Below are positions 53,354-62,014 of a stretch of 64,000 nucleotides of DNA, in pieces. Source of the stretch: Pseudomonas taeanensis MS-3 (GTDB lineage Bacteria > Pseudomonadota > Gammaproteobacteria > Pseudomonadales > Pseudomonadaceae). How positions within the stretch are numbered: the first letter of the stretch is position 1; every line of letters begins with the position of its first letter. Both the position numbers and the translations under genes were made by a program. The notes under the pieces are model-generated. The model searched no databases and was not told the origin of the DNA. It was given only the letters and a program-made list of their open reading frames with translations. Where the stretch lies: assembly GCF_000498575.2 (NCBI RefSeq), contig NZ_AWSQ01000001.1:281048-345047 (forward strand), written 5' to 3'.

Positions 53354-54208
53354 TTACGCCGCGATCGAACCTTTCAGCTTGTTCATGGCGTTTTTTTCCA
53401 GCTGGCGGATGCGCTCGGCGGAGACGTTGTACTTGGCCGCCAGGTCGTGCAGCGTGGCCTTTTCTTCGGCCAGCCAGCGCTGGTAGAGGATGTCACGACT
53501 GCGCTCGTCGAGGCCTTCCAGAGCCACGTGCAAGTTGGCGCTTGAACTGTCACTCCAGTCGGCGTCTTCCAGCTGGCGCGCCGGATCATAGCGATGATCT
53601 TCCAGATACTGCGCCGGCGATTGGAAGGCGCTGTCATCATCTGCTTCGGCGGCCGGATCGAAGGCCATGTCATGGCCGGTCAGACGACTCTCCATCTCAC
53701 GCACTTCGCGTGGTTCGACACCCAGGCTTTCCGCCACGGCATGCACTTCGTCGTTATTCAGCCAGGCCAGACGCTTCTTCTGGCCGCGCAGGTTGAAGAA
53801 CAGTTTGCGCTGCGCCTTGGTGGTGGCGACTTTGACGATGCGCCAGTTGCGCAGGATGAACTCGTGGATTTCCGCACGAATCCAGTGCACGGCAAAGGAC
53901 ACCAGACGCACGCCCATTTCCGGGTTGAAGCGCTTGACCGCCTTCATCAAACCAACATTGCCTTCCTGAATCAGGTCGGCCTGGGCCAAACCGTAGCCGG
54001 AATAGCTGCGCGCGATATGCACGACAAAACGCAGGTGCGCGAGCACCATCTGCCGAGCCGACTCGAGGTTCTGCTCATAGTAGAGACTCTCGGCCAGTTC
54101 GCGCTCCTGCTCTTGGGTCAACAGCGGTATGCAGTTGACCGCATGCACGTAGGCCTCCAGGTTGGCGCCTGGGACTAGGGCATGAACAGGTTGCAATGAA
54201 GTGGACAT
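53354..54208 (-). CDS. rpoH: Heat-shock sigma factor RpoH (sigma-32)
   Basis: The 284-residue sigma-70-family factor directs heat-shock transcription. It has region 2 ([20 protein letters not shown]), the diagnostic RpoH box [17 protein letters not shown] near residue 128 and region 4 helix-turn-helix [20 protein letters not shown] near 250. The start MSTSLQPV follows a GGAGGAT ribosome site and gives the standard length; the longer in-frame start is upstream of the likely transcription start. It has its own overlapping promoters and terminator. Confidence 0.97.
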   Translation of the reverse strand: MSTSLQPVHALVPGANLEAYVHAVNCIPLLTQEQERELAESLYYEQNLESARQMVLAHLRFVVHIARSYSGYGLAQADLIQEGNVGLMKAVKRFNPEMGVRLVSFAVHWIRAEIHEFILRNWRIVKVATTKAQRKLFFNLRGQKKRLAWLNNDEVHAVAESLGVEPREVREMESRLTGHDMAFDPAAEADDDSAFQSPAQYLEDHRYDPARQLEDADWSDSSSANLHVALEGLDERSRDILYQRWLAEEKATLHDLAAKYNVSAERIRQLEKNAMNKLKGSIAA

Positions 54209-54254
54209 TGGGATCCTCCGACTTACGAATCGCGTGAAGTGTAGCACTGCGCAA

Positions 54255-54297
54255 TATGACTTGGAACGCGTATACAAGTTCCCAGACGGATAGTCAA
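54255..54297 (-). promoter_or_regulatory. Overlapping sigma-70 and AlgU (sigma-22/E)-type promoters of rpoH
   Basis: On the minus strand TTGACT (54292-54297) and TATACG (54269-54274) are spaced by 17 bp, a good sigma-70 promoter. Overlapping it, GAACTT (54276-54281) and TCATA (54255-54259) are spaced by 16 bp, which fits the envelope-stress sigma factor consensus GAACTT-N16-TCnnA. Both point to rpoH, whose ATG is at 54208. AlgU control of rpoH is known in P. aeruginosa. Confidence 0.7.
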
Positions 54298-54319
54298 TAT
54301 TAACGAAATCAATTGGTTA

Positions 54320-55336
54320 CTACCTGGGGGCCAACTCATTCAAATGTCGAGCGACCGCTACCCAGGCGCCGATGTAGCCCAGCAGCACCGCACCCAGCAC
54401 CAGCGACAGGCCGTCGGCCAGCGGCACACCGGCCAGGGCGAAGTCACTGCCGTACAGCCCGGCCAGGCGCACCACCGCAGCGTTCAGCCAGCCCAGGCCA
54501 TAGGCCAGCACCAGCCAGGCCAAAAATCCGGCACCGAAGCCGTACAACGCGCCCATATAGAGGAAGGGCCGACGCACGTAGCTGTCGGTACCACCGACCA
54601 GCTTGATCACCTCGATCTCGGTGCGCCGGTTCTCGATGTGCAGACGAATGGTGTTGCCGATCACCAGCAGCAGCGCCATCACCAGCAACAGGGTCAGACC
54701 GAAGACGAAACGCTCGCCGAGCTTGAGGATCGCCGTCAGGCGTTCGACCCAGAGCAGGTCGAGCTGCGCCTGTTGTACCTTGGGTAGTTCGGCCAGACGC
54801 AGGCGCAAGGCTTCCAGGGTGGTCTTGTCGACCTCTTTGGGGGTCACCAGCACCACGCCTGGCAAGGGGTTTTCCGGCAGCTCCTTGAGCGCCTCGCCGA
54901 GACCCGACTGCTGCTGAAACTCGTTCAGCGCCTGTTCGCGGCTGATCCACTCGGCCTCTTCGACATCCTCCATCGCCGCGATCAATTCGCGCAGCCCCTC
55001 ACCTTCGGCCTCGCTGGCATCGATATTGAGGAACAGGGAAATCTGCGCGGCGCGCTGCCAGGAGCCACCGAGGCGATCGACGTTCTCCAGCAGCAGGGCC
55101 AGGCCCATCGGCAGGCTCAGGGCCACGGCCATTACCAGGCAGGTAAAGAAGCTGCCAATCGGCTGCTTGGCCAAGCGGCGCAGGCTGTCGACCAGGCTGG
55201 CACGGTGGCTTTCCAGCCAGGCGTGTAGCTGGCTGCGAAAGTCCGGGCCGTCGTCCGGGGTCGGCTGCTCGGACTTTTTCGGCGCGGCGCCGACGCGCTG
55301 GGCCGGTTGCGGAGGTGGAATTCGGGTGGCGCTCAT
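54320..55336 (-). CDS. ftsX: Cell division ABC transporter permease-like protein FtsX
   Basis: The 338-residue membrane protein has a cytoplasmic N-terminal extension rich in Pro/Arg, four membrane helices (near residues 62-85, 210-230, 255-285 and 308-328) and a periplasmic loop between the first two. FtsX with FtsE activates septal amidases at the divisome. The conserved start of the core, LVDSLRRLAKQPIGSFFTCL, and RRTEIEVIKLVGGTDSYVRR are present. It overlaps ftsE by one base. Confidence 0.95.
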   Translation of the reverse strand: MSATRIPPPQPAQRVGAAPKKSEQPTPDDGPDFRSQLHAWLESHRASLVDSLRRLAKQPIGSFFTCLVMAVALSLPMGLALLLENVDRLGGSWQRAAQISLFLNIDASEAEGEGLRELIAAMEDVEEAEWISREQALNEFQQQSGLGEALKELPENPLPGVVLVTPKEVDKTTLEALRLRLAELPKVQQAQLDLLWVERLTAILKLGERFVFGLTLLLVMALLLVIGNTIRLHIENRRTEIEVIKLVGGTDSYVRRPFLYMGALYGFGAGFLAWLVLAYGLGWLNAAVVRLAGLYGSDFALAGVPLADGLSLVLGAVLLGYIGAWVAVARHLNELAPR

Positions 55337-56004
55337 CAGACGGCTTCTCCGTCGCCGATCAAACGGCCACGTTGCAGGGTCAGCATGCGGTGGCGCATGC
55401 GCGCGATCAGGGCCAGGTCGTGACTGGCGATCAGCACGCTGGTGCCGAGACGGTTGATGTCCTCGAACACCCCCATGATCTCTGCGGCCAGGCGTGGGTC
55501 GAGGTTGCCGGTCGGTTCGTCGGCGAGCAGCAGGGCCGGCCGATGGACGATCGCCCGGGCAATGCCGACACGCTGCTGCTGGCCGGTGGACAGATCGCCG
55601 GGGAACAGCTCGGCCTTGTCCGACAGCGCCACGCGTTCCAGGGCGGAACCGACGCGCTTGCCGATCTCCGGCTTGGACAGGCCGAGAATCTGCAGCGGCA
55701 GGGCAATGTTGTCGAACACGCTGCGATCGAACAGCAATTGATGGTTCTGGAACACCACGCCGATCTGCCGACGCAGGAAGGGAATCTGCGCATTGGTGAT
55801 CTGCGCCAGGTCTTGGCCGGCCAGCAACAGCTTACCGGTGGTCGGCCGCTCCATCGCCAGGATCAGGCGCAGCAGGGTGCTCTTGCCGGCACCGGAGTGC
55901 CCGGTGACGAAGAGGAACTCACCACGCCGAACACGAAAACTCAGCTCGTGCAGCCCGACGTGACCATTGGGGTAACGTTTACCGACCTGCTCGAAGCGAA
56001 TCAT
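55336..56004 (-). CDS. ftsE: Cell division ATP-binding protein FtsE
   Basis: The 222-residue ABC ATPase has Walker [16 protein letters not shown] near residue 36, Q-loop [14 protein letters not shown], signature [15 protein letters not shown] near 138 and Walker [13 protein letters not shown] near 160. It pairs with FtsX in the divisome. Its ATG overlaps the ftsY stop by 4 nt and its stop overlaps the ftsX start by one base, so ftsY-ftsE-ftsX is a tightly coupled operon. Confidence 0.97.
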   Translation of the reverse strand: MIRFEQVGKRYPNGHVGLHELSFRVRRGEFLFVTGHSGAGKSTLLRLILAMERPTTGKLLLAGQDLAQITNAQIPFLRRQIGVVFQNHQLLFDRSVFDNIALPLQILGLSKPEIGKRVGSALERVALSDKAELFPGDLSTGQQQRVGIARAIVHRPALLLADEPTGNLDPRLAAEIMGVFEDINRLGTSVLIASHDLALIARMRHRMLTLQRGRLIGDGEAV

Positions 56005-57491
56005 GCGCTCTCTCTTTCCGCAAACAGCGCCTGGACAAAGGGTTCGGCCTCGAAGGTGCGCAGATCATCGATACCCTCACCGACACCGATATAACGGATC
56101 GGCAGACCGAACTGCTTGGCCAGGGCGAAGATCACCCCGCCCTTGGCCGTGCCGTCCAGCTTGGTCAGGGCCAGGCCGGTGAGGCTGACGGTCTGATTGA
56201 ACTGCTTGGCCTGGTTGATCGCGTTCTGCCCGGTGCCGGCGTCCAGCACCAGCAAAACCTCGTGCGGCGCAGTGTCATCCAGCTTGCCGATCACCCGGCG
56301 GACCTTCTTCAGTTCTTCCATCAGGTTGTCTTTGGTGTGCAGACGTCCGGCCGTGTCGGCGATCAGCACGTCCATGCCGCGCGCCTTGGCGGCCTGCACC
56401 GCATCGAAGATCACCGAGGCGGAATCGGCGCCGGTGTGCTGGGCAATCACCGCGATCTGGTTGCGCTCACCCCACACCTGCAATTGCTCGACCGCCGCGG
56501 CGCGGAAGGTATCGCCGGCGGCCAGCATGACCTTCTTGCCTTCGAGCTGGAGTTTCTTCGCCAGCTTGCCGATGGTGGTGGTCTTGCCGGCACCATTCAC
56601 TCCGACCACCAGGATCACGTAGGGCTGCTTGGCCTGATCGATCAACAACGGTTGCTCGACCGGCCTGAGCAAGGCGGTCAGCTCTTCCTGCAAGGCCTTG
56701 TACAGCGCGCCGCTGTCGGTCAGCTGCTTGCGCGCGACCTTCTGAGTCAGGCTCTGGATGATCGCGCTGGTCGCCTCGACGCCCACGTCGGCGATCAGCA
56801 GGCGGGTTTCGATCTCATCGAGCAAGTCGTCATCGATCGCCTTCTTGCCGAGAAACAGGCTGGCCATGCCGTCGCCGAGGCTGGCGCTGGTCTTCGACAG
56901 GCTCTGTTTGAGGCGGGCGAACCAACCGCCCTGGTTGTCACCCGGTTTGTTCTGTTCGACCAGGGGCGCCACCACAGCCTCTGGCTCGGGTGGCGCTATC
57001 GGCTCAACGACTGGTTGCACGGGGGCATGCAGCACCTCGCTACCGGCATTGATGCGAAAGCGTGAGCCGCTGGGTGCCGGAGCCACTGGAGCCACATCAG
57101 TCTGCGGTTTGGGCGCAGTCTCAGCGCTAGCGAGCGGAGCAGTGGCAGGCGGTGGAGCGACGGGCGTTACGGGCGCAGCCTGTTCCGTGCTCGCTACTGG
57201 TGCCGGCGCCACTGCTGTTGGCGGCGCAACCGGCTCAACGGCGGCTACGGACTCATCGGGAACTTTCGTGGGAGTCGGCTCGACAGCGGGGGACGAAGCC
57301 GGAGAAGGTGTAGAGGCCGGCGCTGGTGCTGGTGCCGAGTCAGCGCCGACAGGCTCCTGCGGTTTTTTCCGCAGCCAACCGAACAGCCCTTTCTTCCCGG
57401 CCTGTTGATCGGTTTTTTTCTCGTTGTCGGCCGCCGCACTGGGCGCAGCAGTCGGTGCGGGGGTCTTCTTGTCGTCGTTGGAACCAAACAT
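56001..57491 (-). CDS. ftsY: Signal recognition particle receptor FtsY
   Basis: The 496-residue SRP receptor GTPase delivers ribosome-nascent chains to the translocon. An N-terminal charged, Ala/Pro/Val-rich acidic region spans ~1-185 and is of low complexity. The NG domain then begins near GWFARLKQSLSKTSASLGDG. GTPase motifs are VVGVNGAGKTTTIGKLA near residue 297, DTAGRLHTKDNLMEELKK near 380 and TKLDGTAKGG near 440. It is the first gene of the ftsYEX operon. Confidence 0.97.
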   Translation of the reverse strand: MFGSNDDKKTPAPTAAPSAAADNEKKTDQQAGKKGLFGWLRKKPQEPVGADSAPAPAPASTPSPASSPAVEPTPTKVPDESVAAVEPVAPPTAVAPAPVASTEQAAPVTPVAPPPATAPLASAETAPKPQTDVAPVAPAPSGSRFRINAGSEVLHAPVQPVVEPIAPPEPEAVVAPLVEQNKPGDNQGGWFARLKQSLSKTSASLGDGMASLFLGKKAIDDDLLDEIETRLLIADVGVEATSAIIQSLTQKVARKQLTDSGALYKALQEELTALLRPVEQPLLIDQAKQPYVILVVGVNGAGKTTTIGKLAKKLQLEGKKVMLAAGDTFRAAAVEQLQVWGERNQIAVIAQHTGADSASVIFDAVQAAKARGMDVLIADTAGRLHTKDNLMEELKKVRRVIGKLDDTAPHEVLLVLDAGTGQNAINQAKQFNQTVSLTGLALTKLDGTAKGGVIFALAKQFGLPIRYIGVGEGIDDLRTFEAEPFVQALFAERESA

Positions 57492-58137
57492 GGAGGACGA
57501 TTATCTCAAAGGAGCGACGCGCCATAGGCGGGTCTGGAACATTGCTTGTGCCACACAATATAAGCGTCAGGGCCGCACACAGTAATATTCAGACGCCATA
57601 CCCGGCAGGGCCGCCAGTCAAACGGATGGCTATCCTAGCACCTCCGCGCCCGCCGACGCTAAGTCCAAGCGGAGCCGTCCGGCAGGTCATCCCGACCAGC
57701 CTGGCCCGGCAAATCCCAACAGGCGCCATTGCCTGCAAGTCGCGCAATAGCCAGCGACAGGCTATGCCGTATACCTCGGATTGGCCGCCGACCGAGAGAG
57801 CACAGCTAAACACCTGGATGCCGGGAAAGCCCAGATCCGGCGCGTCCTTAGCTGCGCATGACCTTGCCGCACTGCCACTCGCCCCCTCCCCTCGACCCTG
57901 AGCGTGGCTGACTATTGCTGCACAGTGCAGACCAGCCTGCGCCGTGGTGCTGCCGCCCCAGCAACTGTCATGGTCGCCGAACGATACAGTTCGTTGCCAG
58001 CAGCCATGACCGTACCGGTACGCTGACTGCCGACCTCCTTAACCTGCACGTGTTCGCTCGGTGCCAAGCGCCCCGACGGCCTAGCTGTTGATCCGCCCCG
58101 GAACCTCTCCGGGAAACGCGTTGAGAAAGGAGCTTCA
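57492..58137. other. 646-nt intergenic region between ftsY and the right-hand operon
   Basis: The ftsY promoter must lie at the left side and that of the right-hand operon at the right. I cannot support any complete gene. A minus-strand frame ending at 57912 reads VKEVGSQRTGTVMAAGN and similar sequence up to CTVQQ. It has no convincing start before it runs into the next gene, so it could be the remnant of a small exported protein. A short palindrome CCGTACCGGTACG lies near 58010-58022, and an AAAGGAG ribosome site at 58126-58132 belongs to the next gene. Confidence 0.5.
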
Positions 58138-58878
58138 ATGATCACTGAGGAAACAGTCGTCGTCACCGGCGTGACATCAGGCGTCGGCCTGGCCTGCGCC
58201 AGGAAGCTTATAGCGCACGGCAACAACGTCATCGGCATTGGCCGTCGGCAAGCGCGCCTGGTGGCCCTGGGCAACGAACTCGGCAATGACTTTTATCCAA
58301 TGCCCTGTGACGTCAGGGATGCCGACGACCTGCGCGCGCGCCTTGCGGCGCTTCCAGAAAGGTTTCGCGGTTTCAGCAAGCTGATCAATAGCGCCGGTCT
58401 GCTGCAAGGCCAGGGATCACTGCTGGAAGTCACGCCGACGCAGATCTCCAGCATGCTCGACACCAACATCAACGGTTTGGTCAACGCCACCCGCGCCGTA
58501 CTGCCGCAACTGATGGAGAGCGGACGTGGGCATATCGTCAACCTGACCTCGATTGGCGCCCATCTCCACTATGTCGGCGGGCATGTCTATGCGGCATCCA
58601 AGGCCTTCGTCGACCACTTCGGGCGCTGCCTGCGCACCGAGCTTGTCGGCTCACGGGTCAGGCTGACCAATATCGCGCCGGGCAAGACCCGCTCGGAGTT
58701 TGCCCTGGTGCAGTTTGCCGGCGATCAGGCACGCGCCGACCAGATGTATAGCAGCCTGACCCCGCTCGAGCCGGAGGATGTCGCCAGCTCCATCCTCTGG
58801 GCGTTGGAGCAGCCGCCACACGTCAATATCAACGTGATTGAACTCGTGCCTGCCGATCAGAACCTCTCCTACCGGTGA
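58138..58878 (+). CDS. Short-chain dehydrogenase/reductase (YdfG-like)
   Basis: The 246-residue classical SDR has an NAD(P)-binding TGVTSGVG loop at residues 10-17, INSAG near 83-87 and the catalytic set Ser138, Tyr151 and Lys155 (YAASK). The RR at 36-37 after the second strand favours NADP(H). It resembles the YdfG serine/3-hydroxy-acid dehydrogenase group, so a 3-hydroxy acid or amino-acid substrate is possible. It opens a seven-gene plus-strand operon with an AAAGGAG ribosome site five bases before the ATG, and the next gene starts 4 nt after its stop. Confidence 0.92.
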   Translation: MITEETVVVTGVTSGVGLACARKLIAHGNNVIGIGRRQARLVALGNELGNDFYPMPCDVRDADDLRARLAALPERFRGFSKLINSAGLLQGQGSLLEVTPTQISSMLDTNINGLVNATRAVLPQLMESGRGHIVNLTSIGAHLHYVGGHVYAASKAFVDHFGRCLRTELVGSRVRLTNIAPGKTRSEFALVQFAGDQARADQMYSSLTPLEPEDVASSILWALEQPPHVNINVIELVPADQNLSYR

Positions 58879-58882
58879 TCCC

Positions 58883-60082
58883 ATGAGTCAATCTCTCGCT
58901 CACTACTATGTCCGAAACAAACTGACCCATAAGTTGATCAGCAAGCGCGTGCTGTCGCCGATTGCGCTGTCCTTGCAGCCGCCAGCGGATCTGGTCAAGG
59001 CCCTGAGCATCGAAGACGAGGTCTCCAAGTTGTCGGCGGTGTTCGCCGAGTTTCAGCATTGCAATGACAGCCAGAGTGGCCTGCCCCGCTATATGCCGTT
59101 CTATCGCTTCATCCAGTCCAAGTTCCCCGGCTTCCAGTGGCAGACTCGCACTCGCGAAGGCAAGAAGACCTTGATCCTGGACAAGCCGTATATCAATCAA
59201 AGCCGTCCTTCGCTGTTGAATCTGCTGCTGTGTGCAGTCAACGACAACACGGCGACCACGCCGGCCCTGAAAGTCCGCTACCCCTCGATGCAGGACCTGC
59301 CAGACGAATTGGTGCTCGACCTCGAACGGGCTTTCGAATCGCTGAGCTTCAGCCAATCGGCCGCACATTTCATGGCCCGCTTCGCCGAGACGCTGCACAA
59401 GGGCCTGGCCGGGGAAAGGGTCACACTGGTATCGCCGGTGTGTCCCGACTACGGCTTCGAGAGCCAGAATGGCCGCTTCCGCTACACCTTCGAGCAGCTG
59501 GGCGACGGCATTGGCTTGGTCGCCGGGCGGGTGGTCAAGACGCTCCCCGTCCTGCAAGCCGTGCTGTGCAAGCACGGCATCGATGCGCAGCTAGCGGTGG
59601 CCGCCGGGGATTTCGAGGGCTTCGATGCCAGCACCCTGGCGCGCCTCAAGGAAACCCGCGAAGGGTTCGCCGGCAAGCTGCGAATCAGCCAGGAAAAGGT
59701 CCTCAGTGCCCTCGGCCCAGGCGCCGAATCGTTATTTATCGCCGAGGCGGTAGGCGGGGAGTCGAGCTGGCATGCCCTGACTGCGACTGCGCAGCAGCGT
59801 CTGGCCGAGGGCGACAGTGGCTGCATCGTCGCAGGCGACCTCGACTATGCCTCCATCTTCAATGCGCGACTGCCGCTCTACCAAGCCTGGCACCAGCAGC
59901 GCAGCAACGACGAACTGATGCAGGTCCTCTATGCCCAGGGCGCGGAATACGCCGCCATGGGCAAGGTGTTTGCCGAGCGCTGGCGGAATCCGATCGTGAT
60001 CGGTGCCGACCACAATCGCATGCAGCCGTTCTACTGGTTCTACAGCCAGATCCCCGTCCTCTACCTGACCAGGGTCTACTGA
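58883..60082 (+). CDS. Protein of unknown function in putative biosynthetic operon
   Basis: I do not recognise a family for this 399-residue protein. There is no signal peptide or membrane segment. Notable parts are MPFYRFIQSKFPGF near residue 68, VTLVSPVCPDYGFESQNGRF near 178, LPVLQAVLCKHGIDAQLAVA near 220, and a C-terminal VIGADHNRMQPFYWFYSQIP. The Ser-Pro-x-Cys-Pro-Asp-Tyr stretch and the late DHN are the best candidates for active or ligand residues. The two-lobe look and alternating strand-helix pattern in the middle suggest an alpha/beta enzyme. It is 4 nt after the SDR and overlaps the next gene by one base, so it is an integral member of the operon. Confidence 0.8.
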   Translation: MSQSLAHYYVRNKLTHKLISKRVLSPIALSLQPPADLVKALSIEDEVSKLSAVFAEFQHCNDSQSGLPRYMPFYRFIQSKFPGFQWQTRTREGKKTLILDKPYINQSRPSLLNLLLCAVNDNTATTPALKVRYPSMQDLPDELVLDLERAFESLSFSQSAAHFMARFAETLHKGLAGERVTLVSPVCPDYGFESQNGRFRYTFEQLGDGIGLVAGRVVKTLPVLQAVLCKHGIDAQLAVAAGDFEGFDASTLARLKETREGFAGKLRISQEKVLSALGPGAESLFIAEAVGGESSWHALTATAQQRLAEGDSGCIVAGDLDYASIFNARLPLYQAWHQQRSNDELMQVLYAQGAEYAAMGKVFAERWRNPIVIGADHNRMQPFYWFYSQIPVLYLTRVY

Positions 60083-61323
60083 TGGACCGTCATGATCCGG
60101 TGGGGCAGCGCACCGAATATTGTCAATACGGGCCGCAGGGCGACGTCCGTGCCAGTTATGCCCATCTGCCCTGGCAAGGTCTGTGGACCTGGCTCACCGG
60201 CAAGGGGCAGGCACTGACGCCAGAGGCCTTGGAGCACGCCGCGAATGACAGGGGCGAGCGTTTTCTGCTGGTGCATCTGCTGTTCACCTGGTCGGTGATC
60301 ATCGCCATCCTGGTGCTCGGCGGGTATGTCTTGCAGGGTGCGTTTTCAGCGGCTGCCACAGTGCTGCTGGTACTGGTCGGCTGGGTGCTGATGGTCAACC
60401 GGTTGCGCAGCATGCAAGCCACCTTCCACTACCTTACCCATGGTGCCGTACTCAAGAACAAGCGACGTGCACAGCGCTACGCCAAGGTCTTTCTAACCAC
60501 GCCGCTGCTGTACCAGGACTGGGACAGCTACAACCAGAGCCATGTGCGCGAACACCACAATATCAAGGTGCTGTGTTCCGAGGATGATCCCGACCAGGCC
60601 TTTATCCGCCGGCAGGGCTTCTACCCCGGCATGCCTGAGTCGATCTATTGGTGGCGGGTCTGCTGCACGCCGTTTCGCCCCCGCTATCTGTGGCGCCAAT
60701 GGCGCACCACCTTGCTCGACAGTTTTGTCCGCCCCCCGCGCTCGGAGCTGCTGTTGCGCTGGACGTTCTGGAGTGTGCTGCTCGGCGGGCTGTGGGCAGT
60801 CGACGGGCTCGCTGCCTTTGCCCTGATGTATGCGATTCCGCGGGCGCTGCTGTTCGAGCACTCCATGTGGCTGCAGCTGTTTACCGAACACCTGTGGTTT
60901 TACCAGCGCGAGGCGCAGCGCAATGACAAGGCTCACTACGGCCGGCTGACCTGGGGCCGTTTTCAGGGCCGCCGCCCGCCGCGCGAGGGGCTTGCCGCAC
61001 AGTGCGTCTGGGCTCTGCAGGGCCTGCTCTTCGACCTGCCCGTGCGCCTGTACGTGTACCCGCAGGACTTGCCCAACCACGACGCGCATCACCGGCGCCC
61101 CAACATTCATTACCGGCATATCGCCAATTATCGAGCCAGCGTAGAGCGGGAGCCCTCGCCCTACGGCCCCTATCTCGAGGTTTGGGGCTTTATGGCGGGC
61201 CTGTATGTCATTCGCGACCACCTATGCCGAGGCGTCCGCGAGCCGTTTACCCCCCATGAACCCGCCACGGCGGCCAGCGCAATCACCGGCCCGGTCCCAC
61301 AGGCCGATATTCAAGGAGCATGA
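60082..61323 (+). CDS. Membrane-bound fatty acid desaturase-like di-iron oxygenase
   Basis: The 413-residue integral-membrane protein has the three histidine boxes of the desaturase/hydroxylase superfamily: HYLTH (H116, H120), HVREHH (H154, H158, H159) and HDAHH (H333, H336, H337), with further histidines at 343 and 346. Hydrophobic pairs lie at about 62-105 and 226-260. Members desaturate or hydroxylate acyl chains, alkanes or amino-acid side chains, the last in some natural-product pathways. Its TGATG overlap with the preceding gene shows translational coupling. The substrate is unknown. Confidence 0.88.
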   Translation: MDRHDPVGQRTEYCQYGPQGDVRASYAHLPWQGLWTWLTGKGQALTPEALEHAANDRGERFLLVHLLFTWSVIIAILVLGGYVLQGAFSAAATVLLVLVGWVLMVNRLRSMQATFHYLTHGAVLKNKRRAQRYAKVFLTTPLLYQDWDSYNQSHVREHHNIKVLCSEDDPDQAFIRRQGFYPGMPESIYWWRVCCTPFRPRYLWRQWRTTLLDSFVRPPRSELLLRWTFWSVLLGGLWAVDGLAAFALMYAIPRALLFEHSMWLQLFTEHLWFYQREAQRNDKAHYGRLTWGRFQGRRPPREGLAAQCVWALQGLLFDLPVRLYVYPQDLPNHDAHHRRPNIHYRHIANYRASVEREPSPYGPYLEVWGFMAGLYVIRDHLCRGVREPFTPHEPATAASAITGPVPQADIQGA

Positions 61324-61324
61324 A

Positions 61325-61948
61325 ATGCAAGAAGTGATTCAAACCGCAAACCTGGAACTGCACAGCAACGCCTACGCCGCCCTCAATGCCGCGCAGCTGT
61401 TCACCGACGATGAAATCCGCTACCTGGATGAGGCGTGCCAGATCATCCCGAAGACCATCATCGAAATTGGCGACGTGGGGGAGCAGAACTATCTCTCGGT
61501 GGGGCGCTTTATGGAGGATCAGAAAGGTCAGTTGCCGCAGTACCGCAATGACCCCTACGGCAAGCGTGTCGTGGACATTCTCTCTTCGGGCAAGAGCCGC
61601 GAGTTCTTCAACGGCATCATGCAGGGTGAGTGCTTTATCCGGCGCTGCCAGTCGAATCTCCTCGAGGCCGGCAACTTCATCGGCAAGCACATCGATACCT
61701 ACAGCAACCTGGAGTACCGCTACTCGGTGGTCATCCAGTTCGGCAAGCAATACGAAGGCGGCGAGTTCTTCATCGAGCATGAAGGGCGTGAGTCGCAGCT
61801 GAAAACCGGATATGCCGATGTACTGATCAACCGCTGCGAGATTCCCCATGGAGTCAACAAGGTACAGAGCGGAACCCGCGCTTCGCTGGTGTTTTTCCTC
61901 AGCACGACCCCCTTGGACAAACCCAACCTGCACAACAAGCAAATCTGA
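61325..61948 (+). CDS. 2-Oxoglutarate/Fe(II)-dependent dioxygenase-like protein
   Basis: The 207-residue jelly-roll oxygenase has the iron triad His122-x-Asp124 (KHIDTYSN) and His175 (EIPHGVNKV), with Arg185 (SGTRASLVF) as the 2-oxoglutarate anchor. The strand YSVVIQFGKQYEGGEFFIEH between them is typical of the prolyl-hydroxylase-like branch. It probably hydroxylates a small or carrier-bound substrate. AAGGAG lies seven bases before the ATG and the gene begins one base after the desaturase-like stop, so it is the fourth operon member. Confidence 0.9.
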   Translation: MQEVIQTANLELHSNAYAALNAAQLFTDDEIRYLDEACQIIPKTIIEIGDVGEQNYLSVGRFMEDQKGQLPQYRNDPYGKRVVDILSSGKSREFFNGIMQGECFIRRCQSNLLEAGNFIGKHIDTYSNLEYRYSVVIQFGKQYEGGEFFIEHEGRESQLKTGYADVLINRCEIPHGVNKVQSGTRASLVFFLSTTPLDKPNLHNKQI

Positions 61949-62014
61949 CCGGAGCGACCGTCCGACCACTCAGGTACGGACGCGCGGCCGGCGTCGCCAG
62001 AAGGAATCGAAAGC

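Noticed and set aside
57912..58286. Minus-strand frame of 124 codons ending at 57912
   Set aside because: It overlaps the SDR start, has no ribosome site and only its last ~45 residues look protein-like. It is mentioned as possible debris in the intergenic entry, not as a gene.
59137..60081. N-terminal extension of the desaturase-like frame across the 399-aa gene
   Set aside because: It is Arg/Gly/Pro-rich and lies in another frame of a well-formed gene; the TGATG junction at 60080-60084 marks the true start.
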